From Hortaea werneckii (taxonomy: Eukaryota; Ascomycota; Dothideomycetes; Mycosphaerellales; Teratosphaeriaceae), in the NCBI GenBank assembly GCA_037044905.1, contig JBAOKB010000020.1, positions 186,001 to 250,000 on the forward strand: a DNA stretch of 64,000 nt. Reading direction: 5' to 3'. The first letter of the stretch is position 1. Each line of letters begins with the position of its first letter. A program made the translations under genes and the position numbers. The notes beneath the pieces were generated by a model, which worked only from the letters and a program-made list of their open reading frames with translations, was not told the origin of the DNA and did no database searches. This document shows positions 21,079 to 31,414 of the stretch, piece by piece.

Positions 21079-22157
21079 TTAAGGTCCCAGCTCTTTCCGA
21101 AGAATGCACAGAATGCCATTATCAGGACATATTTCCTCCCGGTCTAACTGCTTGTCAATTGGGCCCGTAGGTCCATTCGTATACTTGCACAGCCCGTCAA
21201 TGCCGAGGAAACATTCCTGGAGATCATTGGAATCTCTGTATTGCTCGTCTCCCCAATGGCCTTTGAAGTACAGCCAGTCAACAGGCGTGCTGTCATCATA
21301 GGCCGTGAATGTCTCGGAACTTGCGTTGTAGCTGTAGTAGTATGCTGAAAGCGTTGGATCCCAAAATGGACCTTTGTCGGTGTGATCTTCGACTATTCCG
21401 TTATCGAGGTTCAAGTTCGGAATGGCGTGGGCATGATCACCGCTACTCAGTGTGTCAGTGGAAAATTCCAGTACCGATATCTCTAAATTGACCTACTCGA
21501 TAGCATACACAGCATGTGTGCCGTTAGCAGAATAAGCGACGGGACGCTCTGTGCCATTGTACTTTTCCGTCACGTCGTAATCGAACGCCTCGCCGTTGGA
21601 ATGTTGGCTGTACCAGATGTATTGTGGCACTCCTTCTTGAAAGCGGATCATGATATGCTCCCAATCGCCGACGTGGTTTCCGACATTCAGAAAATCGAGA
21701 TAGACCCCGCCGAAGTCGAAGGAGTAGAAATACATGTAGAAAACATCTACCAAACCATTGCCCTTATCATTCACAATTACTGCGCAAGACACTGCGCCTT
21801 CGGTCTTTCCACTGTTGTCCGGCTCAATACCGAATAGCCAATCCGGGTGATCTTCTACATTGTCGGTCGAGGTGAGGTAGACGTCTTCGCCACCTGAGTC
21901 ATTGAGGCTACTCAGGTTTTCCAGAGTGAGGGGAGAGGGTGGCTCGGAGACCATGACATAGTCGAGCTCCGTTGAGTGTGCTTGAGATGCTGTTCGATGC
22001 TAGCCGGTCTATAGGCGTCAGCGGTGTGAAGGTGCACCACAGGAGCATAATCCATCACATAGCTCGGTACATTCTTGAAATTTTGACGCTTTTTACATCG
22101 CGCACAATCGGACAAGACAACAAGGGTGAAAAGGGATAGCAAGCCGCCGTGGAACAT
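21079..22157 (-). CDS. Vps62-family secreted/lumenal protein, one apparent frameshift
   Basis: Two exons on the minus strand, 22157-21497 and 21442-21079; the intron runs from GTAGGT to GTAG. A signal peptide is visible (MFHGGLLSLFTLVVLSDC). Vps62-family blocks are VMDYAPVVHLHTADAYRPASIEQHL, PHPDWLFGIEP-like sequence, VDVFYMYFYSFDFG, GNHVGDWEHIMIRF and HGDHAHAIPN. Exon 1 reads in one frame to ...EQHLKHTQ and in another from ELDYVMVSEPPSPLTLENL. One base is missing at 21970-21971. If it is restored in counting, the exon phases match and the product is about 341 aa. The family is named for a yeast vacuolar sorting gene, but its biochemical role is unclear. The break may be a real inactivation or a sequence error. 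Confidence 0.8.
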
Positions 22158-23271
22158 TTTGCGTCACTATCTGCGATGCGAGGGAAGCAGACGAGCTCAT
22201 TGTTTTCGGGCAACTCGGAGTCATACTTGTACCTATCTGCCCCTTCATAGACCGCTGAGACCATGGGAATGCCACCGTGAAAGGCATCATCAGTTCATCA
22301 CCAGCATTGCTGCCACTTGCAAATTGCAAGCAATGATTGGCCAGTAGTCCCTGGCTCATGGAAGCGGCCTTGAACACCTTCATCAAATAGCTGGTAGTGG
22401 CATACCGGCCGCAGTTCGAAACAGGCCGGTCATACCAGTGCATTGCACGCATGCAGTGAATGTTGGAATCTGATTGGCCAGAATCACCAAAGGAATTAAG
22501 ATGCTTAACTTCCAAGTCTGAACCCTGGCCAGTAAGGTCAGAGTTGCATCACACGTGGAGAACAATTTATTCTGGGATGGATGATTGACCCGGATGTCTA
22601 GGGCCGCAGGCGGTTATGCTTGACTTGGGGCAAGTTGTTACCGGGAATCATGCCGTGCTAAACTGTGGCTTGTGCTTGAACGTCTTCAGTACCTCTTGAC
22701 CGCTCTTGATTTTTCCGGATGGTCGTTCGCGGTAAGCTGCAAGAGGGGTGTGGTGTCTAGTAAGAATACGGGCCTCCAGCGGAAATGGCTGCCCAATCGG
22801 AGCTTGGGCGTTTATGGGCGGTTTAGGGATCTGTTGATTTTGCACTCGTCTACTGCAAAGGAGGGATGGCAACATTCACTCATCATTTGCATTCTCAGTG
22901 GAGTTCCATTGGCAGCGTAAGGCCGTATCTTTGCCCACAACGACCTCACGTGTAGTAAGACATATGTGGACGACTCGCGCGCAGTAACGTGGATAGACAG
23001 AAGAGGAAGGAACGGAGGCAGCCCTCTGGGCCGGGCGAAGTCTTGAGGAAGCTGGAGCCCCCCGCCCCGCCGAGCTTGTAGTTGCAGCCTCAGGCATAAA
23101 ATTCACGGTGATGCCCGGGCCGCTAGAGCGTCTGCCTGCGCGCATCTCGCGTCGAGCTCGCGACAGCTCACTTTGTAACCTCTTCGCCGTTCACTCCCTC
23201 CCCTCCACCCACCCTCCTCGCCGCGACAAGCATCATCAAACCGAGCGGCTCCATCCCTTCTATCGCCCACG
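22158..23271. other. Intergenic region, 1.1 kb
   Basis: Divergent promoter space between the Vps62-like gene and SPT16. An open frame at 22093-22515 overlaps the start of the Vps62-like gene in another frame and has no domain. The 250 bases before SPT16 are pyrimidine-rich, as is common upstream of highly expressed fungal genes. Confidence 0.45.
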
Positions 23272-26200
23272 ATGGCGGAACAAGTGAGCATCGACAAGAA
23301 CAGCTTCCACAACCGCCTGTCAGCGCTCATCACGCAATGGAAAGCCGACAAGCGCAGTGGCAACGGTAGCTTTGGTGATGTAGGCAGCATCGCCGTGGTC
23401 ATGGGCAAGAGTGATGAGACCCAAGGGTTCCACAAAGCAAATGCTATGCAATTCTGGCTCCTCGGATATGAGTTCCCTGCAACTCTTTTCTTGATCACCC
23501 CGGAATCCATGACCGTTGTCACCACGAAGAAGAAAGCAGCCTATCTGGAGCCGCTGAAGGGCGGCAAGATCCCGCTTGAAGTGGTTGTGAGAGGCAAGGA
23601 TGCCGAGGAGAACGCAAAGCAGTTCGAGCGCTGCCTAGACACCATCAAGACCGCTGGCAAGAGGGTCGGCGTAATCACGAAAGAGCAATCAAGTGGTCCA
23701 TTCGTCAACGAGTGGAAGAATGCATTCTCCGAGATTAGCAAGGAGGTCGAGGAGGTCGATATCAGCCCAGCCCTCTCTTCGGTCATGGCTGTGAAAGACG
23801 AGAACGAATTGCGAGCCATCCGAAATGCTTCGGTGGCTTCGTCGCACACAATGTCTGACTACTTCGTCGACTACATGTCAGATGTTCTTGATAAGGACAA
23901 AAAGATCACCCACAAAGCGCTGACGGACAAGATTGCAAGCAAGATCGACGATGAGAAGTTCTTCAAATCGAACTGGAAGAAAGCACCCCAGAATTTCGAT
24001 ACCATGCAGCTGGACTGGAGCGTACAGCCGACCGTCATGAGCGGCGGCAACTTTGACCTGAGACTCGGCTCTGAGCCAGATGACAACAACCTGCACGCCG
24101 GTGTGATTGTTGCTGCGCTTGGTCTGAGATACCAGACTTACGCCTCCATGATTGCGCGTACGTACCTTGTCGATCCCAACAAAACGCAAGAGAACATGTA
24201 CAAACTCCTGCTGAGCGTCCACGATGCTGTGATAAAAGAGATGCGCGATGGTGTCCAGGCGAAAGACGTGTACAACAAGGCGATCTCGGTTATTAAGGCA
24301 AAGAAGCCGGAGTTGGTTGAGAAGTTCACGAAGTCTGTCGGTGCAGGCATGGGCATTGAAGCTAGGGATAGCACGCTTGTGCTGAACGCAAAGAATACCC
24401 GCGTGCTTAAGGACGGAATGACCTTCAGTGTTACGACTGGCTTTTCTGACCTTGAGAACCCAAATCCCCAGGACAAAAAGCGCGATGCCAAATATGCTCT
24501 TATGTTGAGTGACACTGTCCGCATCAACTCGCAGGGTAACAACGAGGCTTTCGTGTTCACGCGCGACGCGCCAACAGACATGGAGAGCACATCGTTCTTC
24601 TTCAACGATGAGGACGAGGAGGAGAAGAAGGAAAAGCCAAAGCCAAAGAAGGATTCTCGCGTGGGTGCTGTCGCCTCATCGAACATTACGAAGACTCGGT
24701 TACGAGGCCAAGGCGGTACCACACAAAACGAGGAGAAGGAGAATGCCAGACGAGAGCACCAAAAAGAGCTCCACGCGAAGAAGCAGCAAGATGGCGAGGA
24801 AAAATACGGCGAGGGTCATGGCAATCTGAATGGCACCGAGGAGAAGAGGTTCAAGCGCTTCGAGTCTTACAAGCGCGACAGTCAGTTCCCAAGCAAAGTC
24901 AAGGACCTCATGGTTCTCGTCGACCCGAAGAACAACTCAGTCATTCTTCCGATCATGGGTCGACCAGTTCCGTTCCACATCAATACCATCAAAAACGCGA
25001 CAACAAGTCAAGAAGGTGGCTGGTGCTATCTGCGCATCAACTTCCTCAGTCCCGGACAAGGTGTCGGCAGGAAAGATGACCAGCCATTTGAGGACCCAAC
25101 AGCACAATTTGTCCGCTCACTTACCTTCCGAAGCCAGGACACTGGCCGTATGGAGGACATCAAGGACCAGATGACGGATATGAAGAAGGCCGCGGTGCGC
25201 AAGGAACAAGAGAAGAAGGACATGGAGGACGTTGTTGAGCAGGACAAGCTGGTTGAAATCCGCAACAGGAGACCTCACAGACTCGACAACATCTTCATGC
25301 GACCTGCTATGGAGAGCAAGCGTGTGGGTGGCGCTGTCGAGATCCACCAAAATGGTCTCCGGTACCACCACATGGGTAACCAGAAGGTCGACATTCTGTT
25401 CGGCAACGTCAAGCATCTCTTCTTCCAGCCTTGCGTAGGCGAGCTGATCGTTATCATCCATGTGCATTTGCACAACCCGATCATGATTGGCAAGAAGAAG
25501 ACGAAGGACGTGCAATTCTACCGTGAGGCGACGGAGATGCAGTTCGATGAGACAGGCAACCGCAAGAGGAAGCACCGGTACGGCGATGAAGAGGAGTTTG
25601 AGGCGGAACAAGAAGAAAAGAGGAGGCGAGCACAGCTTGACAAGGAGTTCAGAAACTTCGCGGAAAAGATTGCTGATGCCGGCAAGGGTGAGGGTCTGGC
25701 AGTCGACATGCCTTTCCGCGATCTCGGCTTCAACGGTGTGCCCTCCCGCAGCTCCGTCACCATCCAGCCCACGACCGACTGTCTGGTGCAGCTCACCGAG
25801 CCGCCCTTCATGGTCGTCACCTTAACCGACATCGAAGTCGTACACCTCGAACGTGTGCAGTTCGGGCTGAAGAACTTCGACATGGTCATCGTCTTCAAAG
25901 ACTTCACCCGACCTCCTGCGCACATCAACACCATCCCCGTCGAGAGCCTCGACGGCGTCAAAGACTGGCTCGACAGCGTCGACATCCCCTTCACCGAAGG
26001 CCCACTGAACCTGAACTGGGCCACCATCATGAAGACCGTGATCGCGGACCCGCACACCTTCTTCAAGGACGGCGGCTGGAGTTTCCTGAGCACCGAGTCC
26101 GACTCGGAAGACGGCAGCGAAGAGGAGGAAGAATCCGAATTCGGCGTTTCCGAGGAGGACATGGGCTCGGACGAGTCGAGCGAGGAGGAATCCGATTTCG

Positions 26201-26358
26201 ACGACGATGCGTCGGCGGAAGCGTCGGATGAGGACGTCAGCGAGGACGACGAAGGCGAGGACTGGGACGAGATGGAGAAGAAGGCTGCGAAGCGGGATCG
26301 GGATGGTGGGCTTGATGATGAGGAGAAGAAGCCTAAGAAGAAGGGAGGGAGGAAATAA
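23272..26358 (+). CDS. SPT16: FACT complex subunit Spt16
   Basis: Histone chaperone that works with Pob3/SSRP1 to disassemble and reassemble nucleosomes during transcription and replication, in the nucleus. The gene is a single exon of 1028 aa, normal for the family. The order is: aminopeptidase-like N-terminal domain (about residues 1-450, with GSIAVVMGKSDETQGFHKANAMQFWLLGYE and GAGMGIEARDS), a charged linker (about 445-520), the dimerisation/middle domain (QFPSKVKDLMVLVDPKNNSVILPI; IRNRRPHRLDNIFMRPAMESKRVGG-type block), a tandem PH-like Rtt106 region (FRDLGFNGVPSRSSV ... LTDIEVVHLERVQFGLKNFDM) and a very acidic C-terminal tail (about 945-1010) ending in basic KKPKKKGGRK. Every family block is intact. 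Confidence 0.97.
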   Translation: MAEQVSIDKNSFHNRLSALITQWKADKRSGNGSFGDVGSIAVVMGKSDETQGFHKANAMQFWLLGYEFPATLFLITPESMTVVTTKKKAAYLEPLKGGKIPLEVVVRGKDAEENAKQFERCLDTIKTAGKRVGVITKEQSSGPFVNEWKNAFSEISKEVEEVDISPALSSVMAVKDENELRAIRNASVASSHTMSDYFVDYMSDVLDKDKKITHKALTDKIASKIDDEKFFKSNWKKAPQNFDTMQLDWSVQPTVMSGGNFDLRLGSEPDDNNLHAGVIVAALGLRYQTYASMIARTYLVDPNKTQENMYKLLLSVHDAVIKEMRDGVQAKDVYNKAISVIKAKKPELVEKFTKSVGAGMGIEARDSTLVLNAKNTRVLKDGMTFSVTTGFSDLENPNPQDKKRDAKYALMLSDTVRINSQGNNEAFVFTRDAPTDMESTSFFFNDEDEEEKKEKPKPKKDSRVGAVASSNITKTRLRGQGGTTQNEEKENARREHQKELHAKKQQDGEEKYGEGHGNLNGTEEKRFKRFESYKRDSQFPSKVKDLMVLVDPKNNSVILPIMGRPVPFHINTIKNATTSQEGGWCYLRINFLSPGQGVGRKDDQPFEDPTAQFVRSLTFRSQDTGRMEDIKDQMTDMKKAAVRKEQEKKDMEDVVEQDKLVEIRNRRPHRLDNIFMRPAMESKRVGGAVEIHQNGLRYHHMGNQKVDILFGNVKHLFFQPCVGELIVIIHVHLHNPIMIGKKKTKDVQFYREATEMQFDETGNRKRKHRYGDEEEFEAEQEEKRRRAQLDKEFRNFAEKIADAGKGEGLAVDMPFRDLGFNGVPSRSSVTIQPTTDCLVQLTEPPFMVVTLTDIEVVHLERVQFGLKNFDMVIVFKDFTRPPAHINTIPVESLDGVKDWLDSVDIPFTEGPLNLNWATIMKTVIADPHTFFKDGGWSFLSTESDSEDGSEEEEESEFGVSEEDMGSDESSEEESDFDDDASAEASDEDVSEDDEGEDWDEMEKKAAKRDRDGGLDDEEKKPKKKGGRK

Positions 26359-26949
26359 GAAAACAAAATAAGTTTCCGATAGGGGAAAGGGAGAGGAAAG
26401 ATTGCTTCGACAGGTGAAGGAAGGGAAGGGCTTGTAGCTTGATACTCCTGGGTAAGCGGGCGTTTCCGGGTTTCCCGTGGCCTGTTGGCCGGAGGGGAAG
26501 TAGTGTATATTCTATTAGCGGAAATTCTATCTGATGAAGAAGACTCGTCTCATTGCGGTGTCAACGTTGGGAAATGGAGTGGTGGGCGGGTATGGCTATG
26601 AGCGATTTCCCACATCACCCGGACTGATAAAACAAAAACCCATGTCGTGCGGAAACCCCCAAGTAAGATCCCTTGGTAAAAGCAACTAAGGATTTGCGCC
26701 TAAAGCGCAATAGATCTTACCGTCGGGAGGACTGATAGAAAAAGGCCAGTGGCGAACGGTAGACGGGAGAAAATGCATCTTTCAAACTCATCATATCCTT
26801 CGTGAATTCATCGCTTCGTACGTACATCTTATACAGCATCTCCTCTCCTCTTTCTCTCCCTCGCTCCATTCCTCCCTCCCTCTCTCGCCCTCCTCCCTCC
26901 TCCTCTTGCCACCTTCCTCCCCCTCCAAATCCACCCTCCGAATCCCCTC
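26359..26949. other. Intergenic, convergent 3' ends
   Basis: Spacer between the convergent SPT16 and F-box genes. A CT-rich low-complexity stretch at about 26840-26940 leads into the 3' end of the F-box gene and produces several spurious open frames. Confidence 0.5.
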
Positions 26950-28467
26950 TCACGCCCCATCAAACATCCACACCCCGGCAACCCGTTCCCACACCCTCTC
27001 CCTCTCACCCTTTTCAGACCCCCAACCCCCAAAAACCTCCCCATCCCCTCTCATAATCCCCGCATCCCAATCCCGTTTACTCCCCTCTTGCAGCGCGTCG
27101 GCTAGCGCCTCCGCGTCCCCCGCCGTGCTAGCCGAGTGCCAGAGCAGGGAGCGCGCGACGCGGACTTGGCGGAGTTTGGGGACGATCCCCTCGTCGATCG
27201 CGATCAGGAGGTCGATGGGCGAGATTTTGTCTTCCACGCCGGGGTTGCCCGAGTTGGTGAGTTCGAGGTGGTGGAGGTTGGGGTGGGCGAGGGAGGGGAG
27301 GATGTTGTCGTCGGGTTGGGGAGCTGAGGAAGCGGCGGCGGCAGGGGTCGGGTTGGTGGGGGACTCCGGAGTCGGAGTGCTGTCGACGAAGGGATCGGTG
27401 GGGAGGAGGAGCGGGAGATGGAGGTCTTTCTGCAGGAGACTCAGATGGCCCGCGTCGAAGAGGGCGGGGGTGATGTAGTCGACGCTGACGCTGAGGCGCT
27501 TGACTTGCGGGAGCAGGGCGAGGAGGTGGTCCAGCGCGTGCGAGCCTAGCCGTGGCATCATGCGGATCTTGAAGTGGACGAGGTTGCGGAGGGGCCGGAC
27601 GGCGGTGCGCAGGAGGTGCGTGACGGCGAAGCCCTTCGCGAGGGGACAGTGTTCGATGGTCAGGGATTTGAGGGTTTGGGGGAAGGACACGACGCCGTGG
27701 AGGAAGTGGGCGTCGATGCCCCCGCTGAGACTCAGGTTCTCGAGCCCCGGCGGCCAGACGAAGGGAGTGCTGGGGTTGTAATGGGCGCCGAAGCCGGCGG
27801 AACGGGGGAGTCGGAAGGTGCGGAGGTTGGTCAGGTGGGCAACCGTCTTGAAGAGCAGGGGTAAGGCCGGGCTTTCGCTCACGAGGCTCAGGTCTAAGGT
27901 GCGCAGACGGTGGGATTTGGAGAGGGCGGGGAAACAGTTCTCGGCGAAGCTGGCTTGCGGGGCGACGAACTCTTCCAGTTGGTTCTTGGTGCGGCCGAGG
28001 AGGCGGGCGGTCAAGCTCCGACTACCTTGGTGCACGAGGCCGCTCATGTTGAGGCTCTTAACCAGTTCGCTGAGTGGGCTCTTGCGCACATGCAGGTTGA
28101 TTGAGGGGCAGACGGCGCGCACGAACTGGTCGAAGTTGCCGCCGTAGAGGTAGGGGTAGGCGTAGAGGATCGGGACGGCGGCGTCGTACCATTGGCGGTT
28201 GAGGAGACAGCATGATGCGAGAGTCTTCTGGGCTTGTTTGGACGCGGCGACGTAGGAGAGGATTTCGAGGATGATCTCGTCGGGGAGGTAGACGGGGCGG
28301 TCGGTCCAGGTGGAATAGACCACGTCGCCATCTTCATTCCTACGTTTTGTCTCCTGTGTCGTTGCCTCTTGCGTTACGGATTTCTTGTTTTCCTTACTCC
28401 GTCTCTTGACGGCTTCAAGGTTCTCGGCCATGGAGATGTCCCAGTTGCGCTGCTGGTCGAGCGCCAT
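26950..28467 (-). CDS. F-box protein with leucine-rich-like repeats
   Basis: A 505-aa single-exon protein. An F-box begins near residue 58 (VYLPDEIILEILSYVA ... CCLLNRQWYDAAVPILYAYPYLYG), the usual Skp1-binding motif of SCF ubiquitin ligases. Leucine-rich segments follow at irregular spacing (LRTLDLSL, LTNLRTFRLP, LENLSLSGG, LKSLTIEHC, LRNLVHFKI, VKRLSVSV, LHHLELTNSG), consistent with an LRR-type substrate domain. A Pro/Ala-rich insertion lies near residue 375. The substrate cannot be guessed. The gene is divergent from COX13. Confidence 0.85.
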   Translation of the reverse strand: MALDQQRNWDISMAENLEAVKRRSKENKKSVTQEATTQETKRRNEDGDVVYSTWTDRPVYLPDEIILEILSYVAASKQAQKTLASCCLLNRQWYDAAVPILYAYPYLYGGNFDQFVRAVCPSINLHVRKSPLSELVKSLNMSGLVHQGSRSLTARLLGRTKNQLEEFVAPQASFAENCFPALSKSHRLRTLDLSLVSESPALPLLFKTVAHLTNLRTFRLPRSAGFGAHYNPSTPFVWPPGLENLSLSGGIDAHFLHGVVSFPQTLKSLTIEHCPLAKGFAVTHLLRTAVRPLRNLVHFKIRMMPRLGSHALDHLLALLPQVKRLSVSVDYITPALFDAGHLSLLQKDLHLPLLLPTDPFVDSTPTPESPTNPTPAAAASSAPQPDDNILPSLAHPNLHHLELTNSGNPGVEDKISPIDLLIAIDEGIVPKLRQVRVARSLLWHSASTAGDAEALADALQEGSKRDWDAGIMRGDGEVFGGWGSEKGERERVWERVAGVWMFDGA

Positions 28468-28867
28468 GTTGATCCGCTGAGGCGCAGAGAGCGGCTCTTA
28501 ATGCCTGACAAATCATCTCGACATACTTGATTTGTTTGATAGGGTGCAATGTCCCCAATCAGGCGGATGGCGAACAGTGATGTGATGTTTGGATGTGTAG
28601 CTAAATACTGTACTTTAGACTTTCACATGCAGAGATGCACGCTTTGAAGCGGATAATGACCTCATCTTTGCGCCTGCGACGGAAATGCGAGCGGAATGGA
28701 AATGTCCCGTTGCTCAAACCTCAGGCACATCGGCATCCCCCGAAAGCTTCCCGCCGGGCAGCCAAACCAGTCCGCAGCAGCAACAGCAGCACCAGCATTG
28801 GCCTCTCCGCCCTCACATATCCGCGCTCTTCTCTCCGCCGTCTACCTCCCCGATACCGCACACCACC
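28468..28867. other. Divergent promoter region, F-box gene and COX13
   Basis: A 400-base spacer between the two divergent starts. No specific site identified. Confidence 0.45.
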
Positions 28868-29793
28868 ATGCTTGGCCTCCGCACCGTCCAGCGCGCGACT
28901 CGCGCCCCAGCTTTCCGCCAGACCCTCCAGCGCCGCTTCGCCTCGGCCGAGCAGGGCCCCTCCGGTATTGGCGCCCAGGGCCTCGATGGCGCCGCTATGA
29001 AGAACGCCTTCAACAGCGAGCGCGCTGCCGTGAAGGAGCACGCCGCCGCGACTTCTGGTAAGTGGACTTGCGAGCTCTGAAGAGCCTTGTTCGGAAGCCT
29101 TGGGATTGGGAAGGAAGGATGTGGAATATGTGGATGTGCGATGTGCTTCCGCATAGGGACATACATCAGCGTCCAGCAAGAAGAAGAAAAAAAAAAAAGA
29201 TACCGCAGGACTCTGAAAGACCCAAGAGCTGGACTTGAGACGCGATATATCCCAAGTCCTCCATCCGCTAACCCGACTCTTTTCTTTTCTGATAACAGAC
29301 CTCTGGCGCAAGCTCTCCATCTACGTCGTCATCCCCGCCATAGCCATTGCCGGCGCCAACGCCTACCGTCTGTGGGTTGAGCACTGGGAGCACAAGTCCC
29401 ACGAGCCCCCGCTTGAGGAGCAGCCCGAGTACCCGTACCAGAACATCCGGACCAAGAACTTCTTCTGGGGCGATGGCGACAAGGTATGTTGCTTTTCCTT
29501 CTTCTCAGTTCTGCTAGGAGGGAATTATTTCGGGGGGGATGGATGTCTGGGAGATTGGGGTTGGAAGGAGATGGGGATGGGAGGTTATGCAGTGAGAGTA
29601 TTGCGGGAGCCTAGGTCGTGAGAGGGAAGCACATCAACGTTTGCGTGCTGAGGACACGACTCTTGTGATCGCTTTCTGGAAGCCTGCTTTGGAAATTTGA
29701 CAAAAAGGGAGAAGGAGAGCTTATGCTGACACCTTCTTCTTTTAGACCCTCTTCTGGAACCCCAACGTCAACAAGCACAACAACGTCGAGTAA
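28868..29793 (+). CDS. COX13: Cytochrome c oxidase subunit VIa
   Basis: Nuclear-encoded subunit of respiratory complex IV in the inner mitochondrial membrane. Exons are 28868-29057, 29299-29484 less its last base (end 29483), and 29746-29793, giving 140 aa. Donors are GTAAGT and GTATGT. A mitochondrial targeting leader (MLGLRTVQRATRAPAFRQTL, then RRFAS) is followed by the subunit's blocks: WRKLSIYVVIPAIAIAGANAY (membrane helix), EHWEHKSHEPP, YPYQNIRTKNFFWGDGDKTLFWNPNVN. Both introns are longer (241 and 262 bases) than is usual here. COX13 is a common neighbour of APN2 at ascomycete mating-type loci; here it lies about 19 kb away. Confidence 0.94.
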
Positions 29794-30079
29794 GGAAGGA
29801 TGCTTGCTGGGATTGATACACCGGGATCTGTACATTTGAGATTGTTTGGGAGGACTCTGCTTAGTCGAGATGATGTAGCATAGACATGAAGTAGAGAGAG
29901 AAGACGTCCTACAAGTAGGCCAGCGCAATCCGGGATGCTTTGCCGTTGTTACTACAACTGGGTACTGAGACTGTTTTCCTATGTCAAAAAGAACATTCAC
30001 ACACCTACCTCCCATTCAATCATTCAACCCAAAATCTCATCTACACCCATCTCCCCCGCAAAAGCGAGACACAATCCTC

Positions 30080-31414
30080 TCAAGCCCACTCCCGTCCCGT
30101 AATCTTCGCATACGCCTTCCGATACTTCCTGCCCGTCTCCTGCGCAACCTCCTCAGGCATGCTCACGCCCTGCTTCCCCTTAAGTCCCGAGCTTACAAGC
30201 CAGTCCCGCAGGTACTGCTTATCGTAGCTGCTCTGGCCCTTGCCGACTTCATACCCCTCCGCAGGCCAGAAGCGGGAGCTATCTGGCGTGAGGACTTCGT
30301 CGACCAGCACGATGTCGTTAGTGGCGGGATCGAGCCCGAACTCGAATTTCGTGTCCGCGATCAGGATGCCTCGGGCTTCGGCGTAGTCGCGGGCCTTTAG
30401 GGGGAAAGGGAGAGTTAGCTGGGGAGGTGGTTGGGTAAACGGGCAAAGCGAGTGATTCAAAACCAAAGATAAAAAGAAGTTGGGGGCAAAAAACGAATCT
30501 TTAAAAAAAAGAAAAAAAAGAAAAAAAAGAAAAAAAAGAAAAAAAAGAGAGGGACTCACCATCCCATAAACCCTCAAACTAACCTCCTCCACCTTCCCCG
30601 CCACCTCCTCGCCCACAATCTCCCTCGCCTTAGCCGGGGAGATATTCTCATCGTGCTCTCCCTGCTCGGCCTTAGTGGACGGGGTCCAAATCGGGCGTTC
30701 CAACTTCTGACTCTCCTTCAATCCTTCCGGCATGGGGATCCCATGCACCGTGCCCGAACGCTGGTACTCGGCCCACGCGGAGCCCGTGATGTAGCCGCGC
30801 ACGATGGACTCGAGGGGCAGGATCGGGTGCTTGCGGACTTGCATTGTGCGGTTCTCGAGGGCGGGGCGGAGGGAGCTGGGGATGGTGGAGGGGAGGGTGG
30901 TGGTTAGGAGGTGGGTTTTTAGGTGTGGGAGTTCCGAGGCGATCAGGGAGAACCAGTGTGCGGAGAGCTGGGTGAGGAGGGCGCCTTTGGAGGGGATGCC
31001 CTTGGTTATATGGGTTAGTCGTGGGGTTGGTTTAAAAGGGAAAGGAAATAGGGAAAGCTGGTATATAGAGGATATGTTTGAAAACTGAGGGACTGAGTTG
31101 TCTGAGGGAAGGGAAAGGGAAAGGGGGGAAAGGGGAAGGGAGGGGGTTTTGAAGTGGGAAAGGGCAAGATGTTTGCTCATGCTTGGAATGTCTTTGTAAA
31201 GGACTTCAGGCAAACATTGCTGTCTGAGACGTTTAACAAGGGAGGCACGACTTACATTGTCGAGAATCACATCGTAGGCGGAGATACGGTCCGTGGCGAC
31301 AAAGAGCAGGGTATCGTTGTCGAGTTCGTAGATTTCCCGGACCTTGCCAGAAGCGACTTTCTTGAAACCGTGGGACTCAAGGTCGATCTTGGTCACGACT
31401 TGGTCGGAAGACAT
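30080..31414 (-). CDS. ADE1: SAICAR synthetase (purine biosynthesis)
   Basis: Phosphoribosylaminoimidazole-succinocarboxamide synthase, which couples CAIR and aspartate with ATP in de novo purine synthesis in the cytosol. Exons on the minus strand are 31414-31256, 31000-30560 and 30394-30080, giving 304 aa, the usual length. Family blocks are ASGKVREIYELDNDTLLFVATDRISAYDV, NGIPSKGALLTQLSAHWF, MQVRKHPILPLESIVRGYITGSAWAEYQ and ILIADTKFEFGLD ... LVDEVLTPDSSRFWP. Both introns (255 and 165 bases) are multiples of three and have no stop codon, so the unspliced message is one open frame. They are removed here because the inserted sequence is low-complexity and interrupts conserved blocks. The promoter side has a TGACTC element. 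Confidence 0.95.
   Translation of the reverse strand: MSSDQVVTKIDLESHGFKKVASGKVREIYELDNDTLLFVATDRISAYDVILDNVSRASLVKRLRQQCLPEVLYKDIPSMSKHLALSHFKTPSLPLSPLSLSLPSDNSVPQFSNISSIYQLSLFPFPFKPTPRLTHITKGIPSKGALLTQLSAHWFSLIASELPHLKTHLLTTTLPSTIPSSLRPALENRTMQVRKHPILPLESIVRGYITGSAWAEYQRSGTVHGIPMPEGLKESQKLERPIWTPSTKAEQGEHDENISPAKAREIVGEEVAGKVEEVSLRVYGMVSPSLFFLFFLFFLFFLFFKDSFFAPNFFLSLVLNHSLCPFTQPPPQLTLPFPLKARDYAEARGILIADTKFEFGLDPATNDIVLVDEVLTPDSSRFWPAEGYEVGKGQSSYDKQYLRDWLVSSGLKGKQGVSMPEEVAQETGRKYRKAYAKITGREWA
30500..30548. repeat. A-rich microsatellite with 9-bp period inside an intron
   Basis: About five units of eight A and one G lie within the second intron of ADE1. On the coding strand it reads as T runs with C. 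Because the unit is nine bases, gain or loss of a copy keeps the intron's open frame, which would encode a Phe/Leu repeat if retained. Confidence 0.8.

Noticed and set aside
25518..26366. Minus-strand Ser-rich open frame of 282 codons
   Set aside because: Antisense of the acidic Spt16 C-terminal tail; Ser comes from reversed Glu/Asp codons.
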